From assembly GCA_002387845.1 (NCBI GenBank), contig DGLB01000044.1:1-64000 (forward strand): a DNA stretch of 64,000 nucleotides, given 5' to 3'. Numbering within the stretch: position 1 is the first letter of the stretch; each line of letters opens with the position of its first letter. A program made the position numbers and the translations under genes. The notes under the pieces are model-generated. The model was not told the origin of the DNA and made no database searches. It worked only from the letters and a program-made list of their open reading frames with translations. This DNA is from Stenotrophomonas maltophilia. Its GTDB lineage: Bacteria > Pseudomonadota > Gammaproteobacteria > Xanthomonadales > Xanthomonadaceae. Positions 15,907 through 24,932 of the stretch are shown piece by piece.

Positions 15907-16527
15907 ATGAAACTCCTGTACCAGACCCACTCCCCCTTTGCCCGCAAGGTACTGGTGTTCGCCCATGAGGTCGGCCTTGCCGAACGGATCGAGGTGATCC
16001 ACCACGAAACCAGCCCCACCCTGCGCAATAATGAAGTCTTCGCGCAGAACCCGCTCGGCAAGGTGCCGGTGCTGCTGCGTCCCGGGGCGGAGCCGCTGTT
16101 CGATTCGGACGTGATCTGCGCATATCTCGATACGCTGCATGCGGGACCGCGGTGGATGCCTGCCGCCGGCGAAGCGCGCTGGCGGGCGCTGCGGCTGCAG
16201 GCGGCGGCGCAGGGGCTGGCGGAGGCGGGTATTGCGCTGCGGTGGGAAACGGTGCGGCGGCCGGCGGCGCTGCGTTACCAAGCGCTCGCGGATGGATATC
16301 TTGAGAAGCTGGTGGCGACGTATGACTGGCTTGAGCGGCAGGCCGAGCTGGAGCCGCCGTTCCATGTGGGGCACGTGGCGTTGGGGACCGCGCTGAGCTG
16401 GTTGGCGTTCCGGGAACTGACCGGGTTTCGGGACGGAAGGCCGCGGCTGGCCGGTTGGTTCGATGCGTTTGAGCAGCGCGGGTCGATGCAGGCCACCCAC
16501 CTCCACGGCGAAACCCACGACGCGTAG
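15907..16527 (+). CDS. Glutathione S-transferase family protein
   Basis: A 206-residue protein. The N-terminal thioredoxin-fold GST domain starts MKLLYQTHSPFARKVLVFAH (catalytic-site Ser in SPFARKV) and has the cis-Pro segment NPLGKVPVLL and FDSDVICAYLD. An all-helical C-terminal domain with FHVGHVALGTALSWLAFRE follows. It fits the bacterial YibF/SspA-like GST group; the substrate is unknown. The TAG stop lies in the head of a REP. It is convergent with nothing and precedes metX by about 140 bp. Confidence 0.85.
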   Translation: MKLLYQTHSPFARKVLVFAHEVGLAERIEVIHHETSPTLRNNEVFAQNPLGKVPVLLRPGAEPLFDSDVICAYLDTLHAGPRWMPAAGEARWRALRLQAAAQGLAEAGIALRWETVRRPAALRYQALADGYLEKLVATYDWLERQAELEPPFHVGHVALGTALSWLAFRELTGFRDGRPRLAGWFDAFEQRGSMQATHLHGETHDA

Positions 16528-16591
16528 AGCCACGCCCTGCGTGGCTGTTGTTCGTTCCGGCACCGCGAAGCCACGCAGGGCGTGGCTCTAC
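16524..16591. repeat. Inverted pair of GTAG REPs overlapping the GST stop codon
   Basis: GTAGAGCCACGC-cct-GCGTGGC, a 22-nt spacer, then the mirror copy GCCACGC-agg-GCGTGGCTCTAC. The whole element can fold into one long stem. The first GTAG contains the GST stop. Confidence 0.85.
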
Positions 16592-16670
16592 GTGGCTTTC
16601 TACCGGCGCGGCGATGCAGCGTGCCGCCCGTTGACACCCGCCGCGCGGGCCGGCCCGGTAAACTGGGGGC

Positions 16671-17783
16671 ATGACCGAATTCATCCCGCCCGGTACCCGT
16701 TACCACGCCCTGCCCTCGCCCTTCGCCTTCAAGCGTGGCGGCCATCTGCATGGGGCGCATGTGGCCTTCGAGACCTGGGGCACGTTGAATGCCGAGGCCA
16801 GCAACGCGGTGCTCATCGTCACCGGCCTCTCCCCGGACGCGCATGCGGCGGCCAACGCCGACAACCCCGCACCCGGCTGGTGGGAAGCCATGGTCGGCCC
16901 CGGCAAGCCGATCGACACCGACCGCTGGTTCGTCGTCTGCGTGAACTCGCTCGGCAGCTGCAAGGGCTCCACCGGCCCGGCGTCCATTGATCCCACCACC
17001 GGCGAACCCTACCGGCTCAGCTACCCCGAACTCTCCATTGAGGACGGTGCACGCGCCGCCGTGGACGTCGTGCGTGCGCTGGGCATCACCGAACTGGCCT
17101 GCGTGATCGGCAACTCCATGGGCGGCATGACCGCGCTGGCGCTGCTGCACCAGCACCCGGGCATCGCCCGCAGCCACATCAACATTTCCGGCAGCGCGCA
17201 GGCATTGCCGTTCTCCATCGCCATCCGCTCGCTGCAGCGCGAGGCGATCCGCCTGGACCCGCAGTGGAACGGCGGGCGCTACACCGAAACCAACTACCCG
17301 GAATCCGGCATGCGCATGGCGCGCAAGCTCGGCGTCATCACCTACCGTTCCGCGCTGGAATGGGACGGGCGATTCGGTCGGGTGCGGCTGGACTCGGACC
17401 AGACCGACGATGATCCGTTCGGGCTGGAGTTCCAGGTGGAAAGCTATCTGGAAGGCCACGCCCGCCGCTTCGTGCGCTTCTTCGATCCGAACTGCTACCT
17501 GTACCTGAGCCGCTCGATGGACTGGTTCGACCTGGCCGAGTATGCCGGCGGCGACGTCATGGCCGGCCTCGCGCAGATCAAGGTGCAGAAAGCGCTGGCC
17601 ATCGGCGCGAACACCGACATCCTGTTCCCGGTGCAGCAGCAACAGCAGATTGCCGACGGCCTGCGCGCCGGGGGAGCCGACGCGCAGTTCATTGGGTTGG
17701 ACTCGCCGCAGGGGCATGATGCGTTTCTGGTGGACTTCGAGCGGTTTGGGCCGGCGGTGCGCGCGTTCCTGGACGCGCAGTAG
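16671..17783 (+). CDS. metX: Serine O-succinyltransferase, MetX family
   Basis: A 370-residue alpha/beta-hydrolase acyltransferase: nucleophile elbow GNSMGGMTAL (Ser about 148), oxyanion/substrate loop LGSCKGSTGPASIDP, catalytic Asp in GANTDILFPVQQQ (about 311) and His in PQGHDAFLVD (about 344). By fold it is a homoserine acetyltransferase homologue. The Xanthomonadaceae enzymes of this group have been reassigned as serine O-succinyltransferases that feed cysteine synthesis, so that function is transferred by family. The next gene is convergent with an 18-bp gap, so no partner gene follows in its operon here. Confidence 0.88.
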   Translation: MTEFIPPGTRYHALPSPFAFKRGGHLHGAHVAFETWGTLNAEASNAVLIVTGLSPDAHAAANADNPAPGWWEAMVGPGKPIDTDRWFVVCVNSLGSCKGSTGPASIDPTTGEPYRLSYPELSIEDGARAAVDVVRALGITELACVIGNSMGGMTALALLHQHPGIARSHINISGSAQALPFSIAIRSLQREAIRLDPQWNGGRYTETNYPESGMRMARKLGVITYRSALEWDGRFGRVRLDSDQTDDDPFGLEFQVESYLEGHARRFVRFFDPNCYLYLSRSMDWFDLAEYAGGDVMAGLAQIKVQKALAIGANTDILFPVQQQQQIADGLRAGGADAQFIGLDSPQGHDAFLVDFERFGPAVRAFLDAQ

Positions 17784-17801
17784 TCAGCCCGAACGACCGT
17801 T

Positions 17802-19280
17802 TCAGGGCACCAGCGGTACCGAGACGCTCGGGAAGTTCGGCGTCACCGTCCAGGTCTCGCCTTGGTCGAAACTCACCCACACCCGCACGCGGAACGCGTG
17901 ATGCAGGTCGAGCGTCCTCAGAAAGTCCTTGGGGATGACCACCGTGCCGTCCATGCCCAGTCCCTGCTCCACCTCCGTGGCGGTCAAGCGGCGCGCCTGC
18001 GTGACCGTCACTTTCGTCGGCGTGTTGTCCGGCGTCACGCCGTCCACCTCGATGGTGACGCACTGGTCAACGGAGACGAAGACCCACGCACGCAGGCTCA
18101 GCGTGGCACCGGTCTCGGGCACCGCCGCCAGGCTCAGCTGCCCGGTGCCGGCCGCCCCGTCCACCTGGATGTGCGGCAGACCGCTCAACGTCAACACCCG
18201 CAACTGGCGCTGCTTCGAAACGTAGGTCCGCCCTTTGCTGTCGATCACCTCGTAGTGCACAGGCAACGTGCGGCCGATGAAGAAGGCCAGCTTGTCCTTG
18301 GGGATGCGGTAGTCCCGTCCCCCCGGCGTTGTCGGCACCTCGGTCCGATAGGCACCGGCCGACGCGGGATCCGCCCATTGCATCCACACCTGGTCCCCTT
18401 CCTGAAGCTCGGCGCTGTCATGCAGGCTGACCAGCGGTCCGCTGAGCGCACGGTCGGGATCCAGCGTCACGGTATCGCCGGTGCCGGCACTGTTGTGGAT
18501 GTGCGGCCAGTCGAACGTGCGCGGCGGAGCGCTGGCACTGACGTCCACCGGCGCATAGCGCGCCAATGCGCCGGTATTGCCCGCGCGGTCGACCACCCGG
18601 TAGCGCGCCTGCCGTGGCCCGTCGCCGCGAAGACGGATCATCGTACCGGTAAAGGTCAACAGGATCGGAGCCCCTACCGTTTCCACGGTATGGGTATCCA
18701 CGAGCAGATCGTCGTCCTGCTGCGTGTCCCAGTAGTAATGGATCACGTCGCCGGGCTTCACAGTGTCGTAGGCCGGCACTTCCGCCTGCACGATGTCATC
18801 GAACTCGTTGAGGTATTCCGCCGTCACACCTTCGTCCACCACGCGCTCTGGAAACACCAGTATCCCGCCGTTGGCTCCCAGCTCCGGACGGGTACGGTCC
18901 ACGGTGAGGGTGAGCGGATGGGATTCCACTTCGAACTGGTTGGAGGTCATCAACCGGTAGATGACCCGGTGCACGCCCTCCTGCAGGTGCAGGTCCTCCA
19001 CGTCGAACTGCCGGTCCGCCGGCTGCACGGGTTGGGTGAAGTGGCGTGTCTCCACTACCCCGCCGTTCCAGAGCAGGATCAGCCGCTCCGGCATTTCCGG
19101 TGACGGCGTGGAGTTCTCCCACATCGCCACGTCGATGCGAAGGGGGGCCTCCAGTGCCGACACCGGCAGCAGATTGGTCTCGCCGCCGGGAATGTCCGGC
19201 AGCGCGGCCGCCGTGGTGGGCGGCGGCATCACCACCGGCAGGTTCCGCCGCGTGTCCGGCGGCGCGTTCAGGGCAGACAT
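17802..19280 (-). CDS. Ig-like repeat protein of the RHS island (492 aa)
   Basis: A 492-residue protein without signal peptide or membrane helix. The sequence consists of beta-rich modules of about 100 residues in the style of bacterial Ig-like domains (PLTLTVDRTRPE, ARYRVVDRAGN, VKPGDVIHYYW, LQEGDQVWMQW). Its last about 80 residues (TATEVEQGLGM, IPKDFLRTLDLHHAFRVRVW, VSFDQGETWTVTPNFPSVSV) resemble the end of the 478-aa protein at 43037-44473, so the two share a terminal domain. It is the last gene of the 12-gene minus-strand unit, 10 bp after its upstream neighbour, and ends 18 bp from convergent metX. Function unknown. A structural or carrier role beside the RHS proteins is inference. Confidence 0.7.
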   Translation of the reverse strand: MSALNAPPDTRRNLPVVMPPPTTAAALPDIPGGETNLLPVSALEAPLRIDVAMWENSTPSPEMPERLILLWNGGVVETRHFTQPVQPADRQFDVEDLHLQEGVHRVIYRLMTSNQFEVESHPLTLTVDRTRPELGANGGILVFPERVVDEGVTAEYLNEFDDIVQAEVPAYDTVKPGDVIHYYWDTQQDDDLLVDTHTVETVGAPILLTFTGTMIRLRGDGPRQARYRVVDRAGNTGALARYAPVDVSASAPPRTFDWPHIHNSAGTGDTVTLDPDRALSGPLVSLHDSAELQEGDQVWMQWADPASAGAYRTEVPTTPGGRDYRIPKDKLAFFIGRTLPVHYEVIDSKGRTYVSKQRQLRVLTLSGLPHIQVDGAAGTGQLSLAAVPETGATLSLRAWVFVSVDQCVTIEVDGVTPDNTPTKVTVTQARRLTATEVEQGLGMDGTVVIPKDFLRTLDLHHAFRVRVWVSFDQGETWTVTPNFPSVSVPLVP

Positions 19281-19290
19281 GGATGCACCC

Positions 19291-21939
19291 TCAAATGGGA
19301 CAGGAGTTGTTGCCGTAGTACATGCCCACCCAGGAGGTGGTGATCTTCGAGGTCACCTGGTTTCCGTCGAACGTGAAGGCGTACTGGATCTCGGCGGTAC
19401 CGGTAGGCCCCTCTCCGTCCGGATCGTAGGTGGGCAGAATCTTCTCCGCGTACGGCCCCACCTTCCAGATGAATCCCGTCACCTCGCCCGGTGCCAGGTT
19501 CCAGGTTTCCGTCTGGACCGCGTCCGGAATCGGCTCCTCCTTTTCCATCCCGCGATACGGTGTCCAGGTGAGCGTGATCGAGTCGCCCTCCTTCAGATAC
19601 GCCGAAAGGTCCGGCACCTCGACGCGCAGATGGTCGTTGTTGTCCACCAACGACCCGCAGTTCAGCATCAGCTTGTCGCCGATCAGGATCGCGTCCGGGA
19701 ACGTCGGTGCGTCCGGGGTGATGATGATGGCGTTGACGTCGACCGACGTCATTCCGGAGCGTTGCTCGTTGGGCGAATCCGGGTGGCCAATGCGGTAATG
19801 CACCTTCAGGTCGTCATTGTTCTGGCCCGCTTCAATGATCGCCCAGGGAATCTTGACCTCGATGAGGTCACCGGGCTGCTCGGTTCCGGCCACCTTGTAG
19901 CGGGCTTCCTCGACCAGGGTGGGTCCCCAGTAGAAATCGATGATCTCGTCGGCGATGACGGGGGCATACATGACGAACTCGAGATCCGCATCCTGGTTGT
20001 TGTCCTCCGGCCGCAGCTCGTTGTCGACGCCGCTGGTCGCGCCCCTTACGACGGCCAACGCCAGCGCCGGATTCACTGGATCCGGCAGCTCGGGATAGAC
20101 CGGTCCGGGAAGCGAGAGATTGAGATTCACGGTCGCGGGGGGGGATGGGAACACCACGTCGCCGCGCCTGATGCGATAGCTGAAGGTGATCTCCACGTCG
20201 CCCGTCGCGGCACCGTACTCGCGCTGGAGCGTCTCCCACGAAATTCCGTAGTACAACGGAAAGCCCGGCGGCGTTCCGATCGGCTGCGGCTGGTGGGTGG
20301 TCGACCCCCAGGTGATCCACACTTCATCCGTGGACTTCCAGTTGTCGAATTCGGGAATCGCGATCTCGACCCCCTCGGCTGCGTCCTCCAACCCGATCCA
20401 GTCCTTCTCCGGCGTCACCTGCGGCATCAACGGGGCCAGCAGGTTCGCCGGCAGCGCTCCCAGCGCGACCCGGGCGCGGGTGTACTCAGAGGTGCCACTG
20501 CGGTTACCGGCCTCGTCTTCCAGCACATAGATCAGCACGCAACCGCCATCGCCCACCTCCTCCACCAGGGCCCGGGGCACGTGCAGGGGCATGGGCACAG
20601 TGGTAACGACGGCCTCTTCATAGGGCAGCTCGCTGGGGTCGGCCGGCAAGTGGTTCAACCACCAGAAGTACACCTTGTCTCCCACCTGGAAGTCCGCATA
20701 GGCCGGCAGCGTCCACGGCGCGCCATTGGGCTCGTTCTGTTCGAGATAGTCGTCGGTGATATCGACATCGGGCAGCCCCGGAGCGCCGGGCATCCGGCCC
20801 TCCCACGGCGGCGTGGTATCGACGATCAAGGGTACGGCCAGCGAGTAGCTGCCCTCGTCGTCACCAACATTCCAGCCCTTGTGGTAGTACCTGACCAGCA
20901 TGGGACCGTCGGGTTGCAGGTGGATGGGATCCAGCACCATCACGATGGGAAAACCGGTGACGGGTACCGGGTCGGTGACAATCACCTCCAGCGCCTTGAT
21001 CCAGTCCGCAGTGACCGGGTCATGCCCCTTGGCCCAGTACAGAATCAGTTTTTCGCTCACGCCCGGCGGCGGAAGGTTTGCCCATTCCGGAATCAGGACC
21101 TCCAACCCCTCGTTATCGTGCACCACGCGGGGCTGCAGCAACCCGGTGGTCAGATTGACGAAATCGGCGTCGTGGAACTCCGGAAGCGGCATCTGCGCTT
21201 CCTGGTCCAGATCGACGTCTACATTCGTGTACTCCGACGGCAGGCTGGGATTGTTGAAGCTATCCGTCACCACGAACCGGGCAAGTCGCGGCCCATCGCC
21301 ACTGGCAATGACCATTGCGCCAGGAATGTCCACGACGATCGGACTGCCAACCTCCCCGGGAGCAACCGTATGACTGACGCCGGCGTCGTGGTCCTCGTCC
21401 TCCGTGGTGTCCCAGGTGAGGGTGATGACATCAGCAGTGGCCATGCTGGTGTACACCGGCACGGTCACGGGCACCTTGTTGCCGTTGTCGGTCAGATACT
21501 GGGTGGTGATGGTGGGCACGTCGAAGATCAACACGCTTCCTGCCGGAATCTCGGGGGCCTTCTTGTCGACGCGCAGGTTGATCTGCTGGGACGCCTGGCC
21601 TGGATCGGCCCCGATGGTGATCAGGTAGCTGAGCGTGTGGTCACCGTCGGTCATTTTCGCCACCGGCAGCGTGGCTTTCAGGTCGTCAATCGTATATGCC
21701 GCGCTGAACGTAATCCGATGGAAGGACGTGTCATCCCAGAACACATTCATTTCGTGCTTGATCTGATCGGTGGGAAGATCCCCGCCCCAGTCGGGGATGA
21801 TCACCACGAGCGGCTTGTCGGCCAGATCGGCGGGGACGATGTAGGTATGATTTTCCCCGCCGACGGGAATCAAACCGTCCACCTCCGGCTTGGGGAGCAC
21901 GCGCGGTGTGGCACCGGTCGCGCTGGAAGTCTTCTTCAT
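19291..21939 (-). CDS. Large Ig-like repeat protein of the RHS island (882 aa)
   Basis: 882 residues from MKKTSSATGATPRVLPKPEV (AGGA 8 nt upstream; the longer frame would overlap the preceding gene). No signal peptide. It is made of about seven Ig-like modules with recurring phrases: YADFQVGDKVYFWW, DWIKALEVIVTDPVPV, ASGDGPRLARFVVTD, AGQNNDDLKVHYRIG and LKEGDSITLTWTPY. The last about 600 residues run in parallel with the 662-aa neighbour (same order ALPANL, IPEFDNW, RRGDVVFP, ITLTWTP, IQYAFTFDG), a clear tandem duplication. It ends YGNNSCPI, matching LGDEPCNV in that paralogue. Function unknown. Confidence 0.7.
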   Translation of the reverse strand: MKKTSSATGATPRVLPKPEVDGLIPVGGENHTYIVPADLADKPLVVIIPDWGGDLPTDQIKHEMNVFWDDTSFHRITFSAAYTIDDLKATLPVAKMTDGDHTLSYLITIGADPGQASQQINLRVDKKAPEIPAGSVLIFDVPTITTQYLTDNGNKVPVTVPVYTSMATADVITLTWDTTEDEDHDAGVSHTVAPGEVGSPIVVDIPGAMVIASGDGPRLARFVVTDSFNNPSLPSEYTNVDVDLDQEAQMPLPEFHDADFVNLTTGLLQPRVVHDNEGLEVLIPEWANLPPPGVSEKLILYWAKGHDPVTADWIKALEVIVTDPVPVTGFPIVMVLDPIHLQPDGPMLVRYYHKGWNVGDDEGSYSLAVPLIVDTTPPWEGRMPGAPGLPDVDITDDYLEQNEPNGAPWTLPAYADFQVGDKVYFWWLNHLPADPSELPYEEAVVTTVPMPLHVPRALVEEVGDGGCVLIYVLEDEAGNRSGTSEYTRARVALGALPANLLAPLMPQVTPEKDWIGLEDAAEGVEIAIPEFDNWKSTDEVWITWGSTTHQPQPIGTPPGFPLYYGISWETLQREYGAATGDVEITFSYRIRRGDVVFPSPPATVNLNLSLPGPVYPELPDPVNPALALAVVRGATSGVDNELRPEDNNQDADLEFVMYAPVIADEIIDFYWGPTLVEEARYKVAGTEQPGDLIEVKIPWAIIEAGQNNDDLKVHYRIGHPDSPNEQRSGMTSVDVNAIIITPDAPTFPDAILIGDKLMLNCGSLVDNNDHLRVEVPDLSAYLKEGDSITLTWTPYRGMEKEEPIPDAVQTETWNLAPGEVTGFIWKVGPYAEKILPTYDPDGEGPTGTAEIQYAFTFDGNQVTSKITTSWVGMYYGNNSCPI

Positions 21940-21986
21940 CACCGTATCCTCTTGTGGGGACGGGGCAGCCATGACCCTGTCCCGGG

Positions 21987-23975
21987 TCACACGTTGCAGG
22001 GCTCATCGCCAAGGAACATCGCCACCATCTTTTCTTCGCGCGCCGAATGGATACGCTCGCCGTCGAGGGTGAACGCGTACTGCACCCGGCCCTTGCCCCA
22101 GCTGTCGCCGCTCGGGTTGTAGTGGTAAATGGGCAGGATGTGGGTTTCGTAGGGTTTGATGCGCCAGGTGAAGCCGGTCACCTGTGCATCGGGTGCGCCG
22201 AGGATGATCACGTCTTCCTTGATCGCGTCGGTGATCACCTCGTCCAGCAGCGGACCACCCAGCGGCGTCCAGGTCACGGTCACCGCATCGCCGGCCTGCA
22301 GCCATTCGGAGAGATCCGGAATGTCCACCAGCACCGCATCATCTTCGTCGGCGAGGGAGGTGCAGTTGAGCAGATCATTCTGCAGCCCCTGGTACGCCGG
22401 TGCGGGCGGCACCAGGGTGAAGGCGTCTGCATTCACGGACGCCGGTGGCGACCGCTGCGCATTGGGCGCCCCCGGTGCACGGATACGGTAGTGGACCGGC
22501 AGCTCCGGATCATTGCCGGCTTCCGCAATGGCGGCCCACGGTATCTCCACCTGCGCTTCGGTGCCGGGCACGTCGTCGACACCCACGGTGTACGTAGCCT
22601 CTGGCACCGCCGTTCCGTCCCAGTAGAACTCCACCTGCTCTCCGGCATTCAACGGGGCGTAGAGGTCGAACAGCACGACGGCCGACAGCCCGGCGTCCTC
22701 GCGCGTGAGCACGTTCAACTGGTTGGAGACCGTGCCGAACACACGCGGCGCGCCCAGCTGGGGGTTCACCAGATCCGGCCAGTCCGGCAGCTCGGGACCG
22801 ACGTGGGAAAAGTCGACCCCCACTGAGATTGCTTCGGGCCCGAACGGCACGTCGCCGCGAAGAATGCGGTAGCGAACCGGCGTCAGCATCACGCCGGCGG
22901 ACGTGCCGTAGGTATCGCGCAGCACCGACGCAGGCACCGGCACGGCCTTGGGGAAATGCGGCACCTGACTCAACGGTACCTCGGCCAGCACGGTACTGCC
23001 CCAGGTCACCTCGATGCGGTCGCTCGGCTTCCAGTGATCGAAGGCCGGAATCAGCACCGCGACGCCGGCGCTCGCGTCCTCCAGCGTCACCAGGCCATCG
23101 TCGGCACCGGTGACCTGAGGCGGCTGCAGGTTCGCCGGAAGTGTTCCCAGCGCCACGGCCAGACGGACGTGTCCCACCGAGCTGGCATTGGTGGCTTTAT
23201 CACGCAGCTGATACATCAGATAGCAGCCGCCGTCGCCGGTCAGCCGCACCAGGTCCGGTGGCACGTGCACGGTCATCGGCACGGCAGTGACCTGCGTGCT
23301 CTGGAACGGCAGTGTGGACGGGTCTTCGGGCAAAGTGTCCAGCCACCAGTAACGGATCTCGTCGCCCACCTGTGCGCCTTGGTACGCGGGCACCGTCCAT
23401 TCCACGCCCTGCGGATGCGCCGCCAGGTAGGCATCGGTGACCGGCTCGGCAGGCACGCCCGGTGCGGGCGGCGGGCCACCGCTGGCGGGGGCGACGCTGT
23501 CGCAGATCAGTGGCACCGGCGCACATACTGCCGGCACCTGGTTCCAGGTGATCACACGATAGCGGAGCGTGTAATGACCGTCCGGGCGCAACAGGTTGGC
23601 GGGAATGCGCAGCGTGAACGGGAAGGCGGTCGGGTCGATGGGACCTTCGAACGTATGCGATTCCACCAGCACGTAGTCGCCTTCGTCCGGCTGCGTGCCT
23701 GCCGCCCATTCCAGGTCCAGAACCTCGAACTGCCCCGGTGCCTCCGCGTGATTGGGCCACAGCGGAATGTGCACCGCCAGGCCTTGCCCGGCTGCGATCA
23801 CATCCTTGTTGAGCGTGCCATCCAGCGGGTCGACGATGGCCCCGGCGTCGAAGCCCGGTGGAGCCATGCCATTGAAGCCGCTGGCACGGTTCCGCGCGAG
23901 GTGGCGCTGCAGTTTCTGCTGCCGCCATTCCTGACGTGCGCGTTTGGCGATATCGCGTTTGCTGACAGAAGCCAT
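21987..23975 (-). CDS. Large Ig-like repeat protein of the RHS island (662 aa)
   Basis: 662 residues from MASVSKRDIAKRARQEWRQQ (AAGGAC upstream). The first 30 residues are strongly basic and helical (KRARQEWRQQKLQRHLARNR), unlike the rest, and there is no signal peptide. Then come five or six Ig-like modules (VTDAYLAAHPQGVEWTVPAY, VGDEIRYWWLDTLPEDPS, KPSDRIEVTWGSTVLAE, LQAGDAVTVTWTPLGG). It is paralogous to the 882-aa protein over most of its length. The basic N-terminal helix could be a targeting or docking element, which is inference. Confidence 0.7.
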   Translation of the reverse strand: MASVSKRDIAKRARQEWRQQKLQRHLARNRASGFNGMAPPGFDAGAIVDPLDGTLNKDVIAAGQGLAVHIPLWPNHAEAPGQFEVLDLEWAAGTQPDEGDYVLVESHTFEGPIDPTAFPFTLRIPANLLRPDGHYTLRYRVITWNQVPAVCAPVPLICDSVAPASGGPPPAPGVPAEPVTDAYLAAHPQGVEWTVPAYQGAQVGDEIRYWWLDTLPEDPSTLPFQSTQVTAVPMTVHVPPDLVRLTGDGGCYLMYQLRDKATNASSVGHVRLAVALGTLPANLQPPQVTGADDGLVTLEDASAGVAVLIPAFDHWKPSDRIEVTWGSTVLAEVPLSQVPHFPKAVPVPASVLRDTYGTSAGVMLTPVRYRILRGDVPFGPEAISVGVDFSHVGPELPDWPDLVNPQLGAPRVFGTVSNQLNVLTREDAGLSAVVLFDLYAPLNAGEQVEFYWDGTAVPEATYTVGVDDVPGTEAQVEIPWAAIAEAGNDPELPVHYRIRAPGAPNAQRSPPASVNADAFTLVPPAPAYQGLQNDLLNCTSLADEDDAVLVDIPDLSEWLQAGDAVTVTWTPLGGPLLDEVITDAIKEDVIILGAPDAQVTGFTWRIKPYETHILPIYHYNPSGDSWGKGRVQYAFTLDGERIHSAREEKMVAMFLGDEPCNV

Positions 23976-24019
23976 GGGAAGGTCCTTTCGGTCAGGAGAG
24001 ACGCGGCGCAGAGCGGGAC

Positions 24020-24907
24020 TCACGCTCTGATGTTGGTGTTGGCGTTTGACGTGGAGAGCCCCCTGCTGCCCTCTCCCATGAAGAAGTTGAAGGTGAAACT
24101 CTGGCCACCGGCTCCGTTTGCCACCTGTGTCTGGACCGGCAGGGGTGTGGAAACCGGGGCGGGCGCGGGCACCGACGTGGAGGCGATCGGCGTTGTGGGA
24201 AGCAGTGCCGAGTCGTGTCCCATTTTGAGTCCCTGGTTAAACCCGTACTCGAACGTATCGAGCGCCGCCTGCTCTGAAGGCGTCAGTGACCTCGTGCTGT
24301 TCGTGGAGCCACTGCGTGAGGACAGCGACGATCCGCCCGAGACGGACGACGCGCTGGAGAAGGACGTGGACCGTGTACTGGGTTGCGGACGAGGCCCCCC
24401 CGGCAGAGGAGCACTGACCTTGGCGTGCGGAATGAGCGGTTGCGGTTGCGGATGCGGGTGTCCAGGTACCCTTGGCACCCCGCCCGGGCCGAGGGAACGC
24501 TTCCCGCCGTACAGGAACTTGAGGCCGCTGTAGGCCAACCCTGCGCCACCGAGGATGCCCACGGCCGCACCGGTGTAGAGCATGGTTTGGGCCGCCATCT
24601 CATTGGGCATGAAGTAGCTGCCTGCCGCCGTGCCGCCGCCGATCACCAGGGCGGCCAGGGCGTACCAGTTGAAGTGTCCGCTCGGGTCGACCCGGTTCAC
24701 CGGGTCGTTGCTGCAGTACGCGTACGCGTTGAAGCCGCCGCGGCCGAAGGGGCTGAGCGTGTCCGCGCTGTGGAATCGCATCAGCACGGGGTTGTAGGCG
24801 CGGTAACCCGCGCCCAGCAACTGCCAGCGGCTACGAAGCTCATGCGCTTCGCCGTTGTAGCCGAGCGCGGCCATCGGTACGTTGATTGCGTTTGGCAAGA
24901 TGCTCAT
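24020..24907 (-). CDS. Orphan RHS core-tip protein with low-complexity tail
   Basis: 295 residues from MSILPNAINVPMAALGYNGE, with GGAG 8 nt upstream. The RHS core end (WQLLGAGYRAYNP, LMRFHSADTLSPFGRGGFNA, YCSNDPVNRVDPSGH) is followed by two hydrophobic segments and a long Pro/Ser/Thr-rich region (HPHPQPQPLIP, STSFSSASSVSGGSSLSS). A short end, QSFTFNFFMGEGSRG, completes it. There is no globular toxin-like domain, so this tip may serve as an adaptor or be a remnant. It lies in the large minus-strand unit, 25 bp after the next cassette. Confidence 0.65.
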   Translation of the reverse strand: MSILPNAINVPMAALGYNGEAHELRSRWQLLGAGYRAYNPVLMRFHSADTLSPFGRGGFNAYAYCSNDPVNRVDPSGHFNWYALAALVIGGGTAAGSYFMPNEMAAQTMLYTGAAVGILGGAGLAYSGLKFLYGGKRSLGPGGVPRVPGHPHPQPQPLIPHAKVSAPLPGGPRPQPSTRSTSFSSASSVSGGSSLSSRSGSTNSTRSLTPSEQAALDTFEYGFNQGLKMGHDSALLPTTPIASTSVPAPAPVSTPLPVQTQVANGAGGQSFTFNFFMGEGSRGLSTSNANTNIRA

Positions 24908-24932
24908 GGAAATCTCCAAGTGGGGATTCGGC

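Noticed and set aside
16632..16660. TTGACA and TAAACT upstream of metX as a sigma70 promoter
   Set aside because: The two elements are 22 bp apart, outside the usual 15-19 bp spacing.
18961..22122. 1053-codon plus-strand open frame opposite the Ig-like genes
   Set aside because: It is antisense to two genes with clear module repeats and ribosome binding sites. Its translation is rich in His, Arg, Gln and Val with no domain pattern, as expected of antisense frames in GC-rich DNA.
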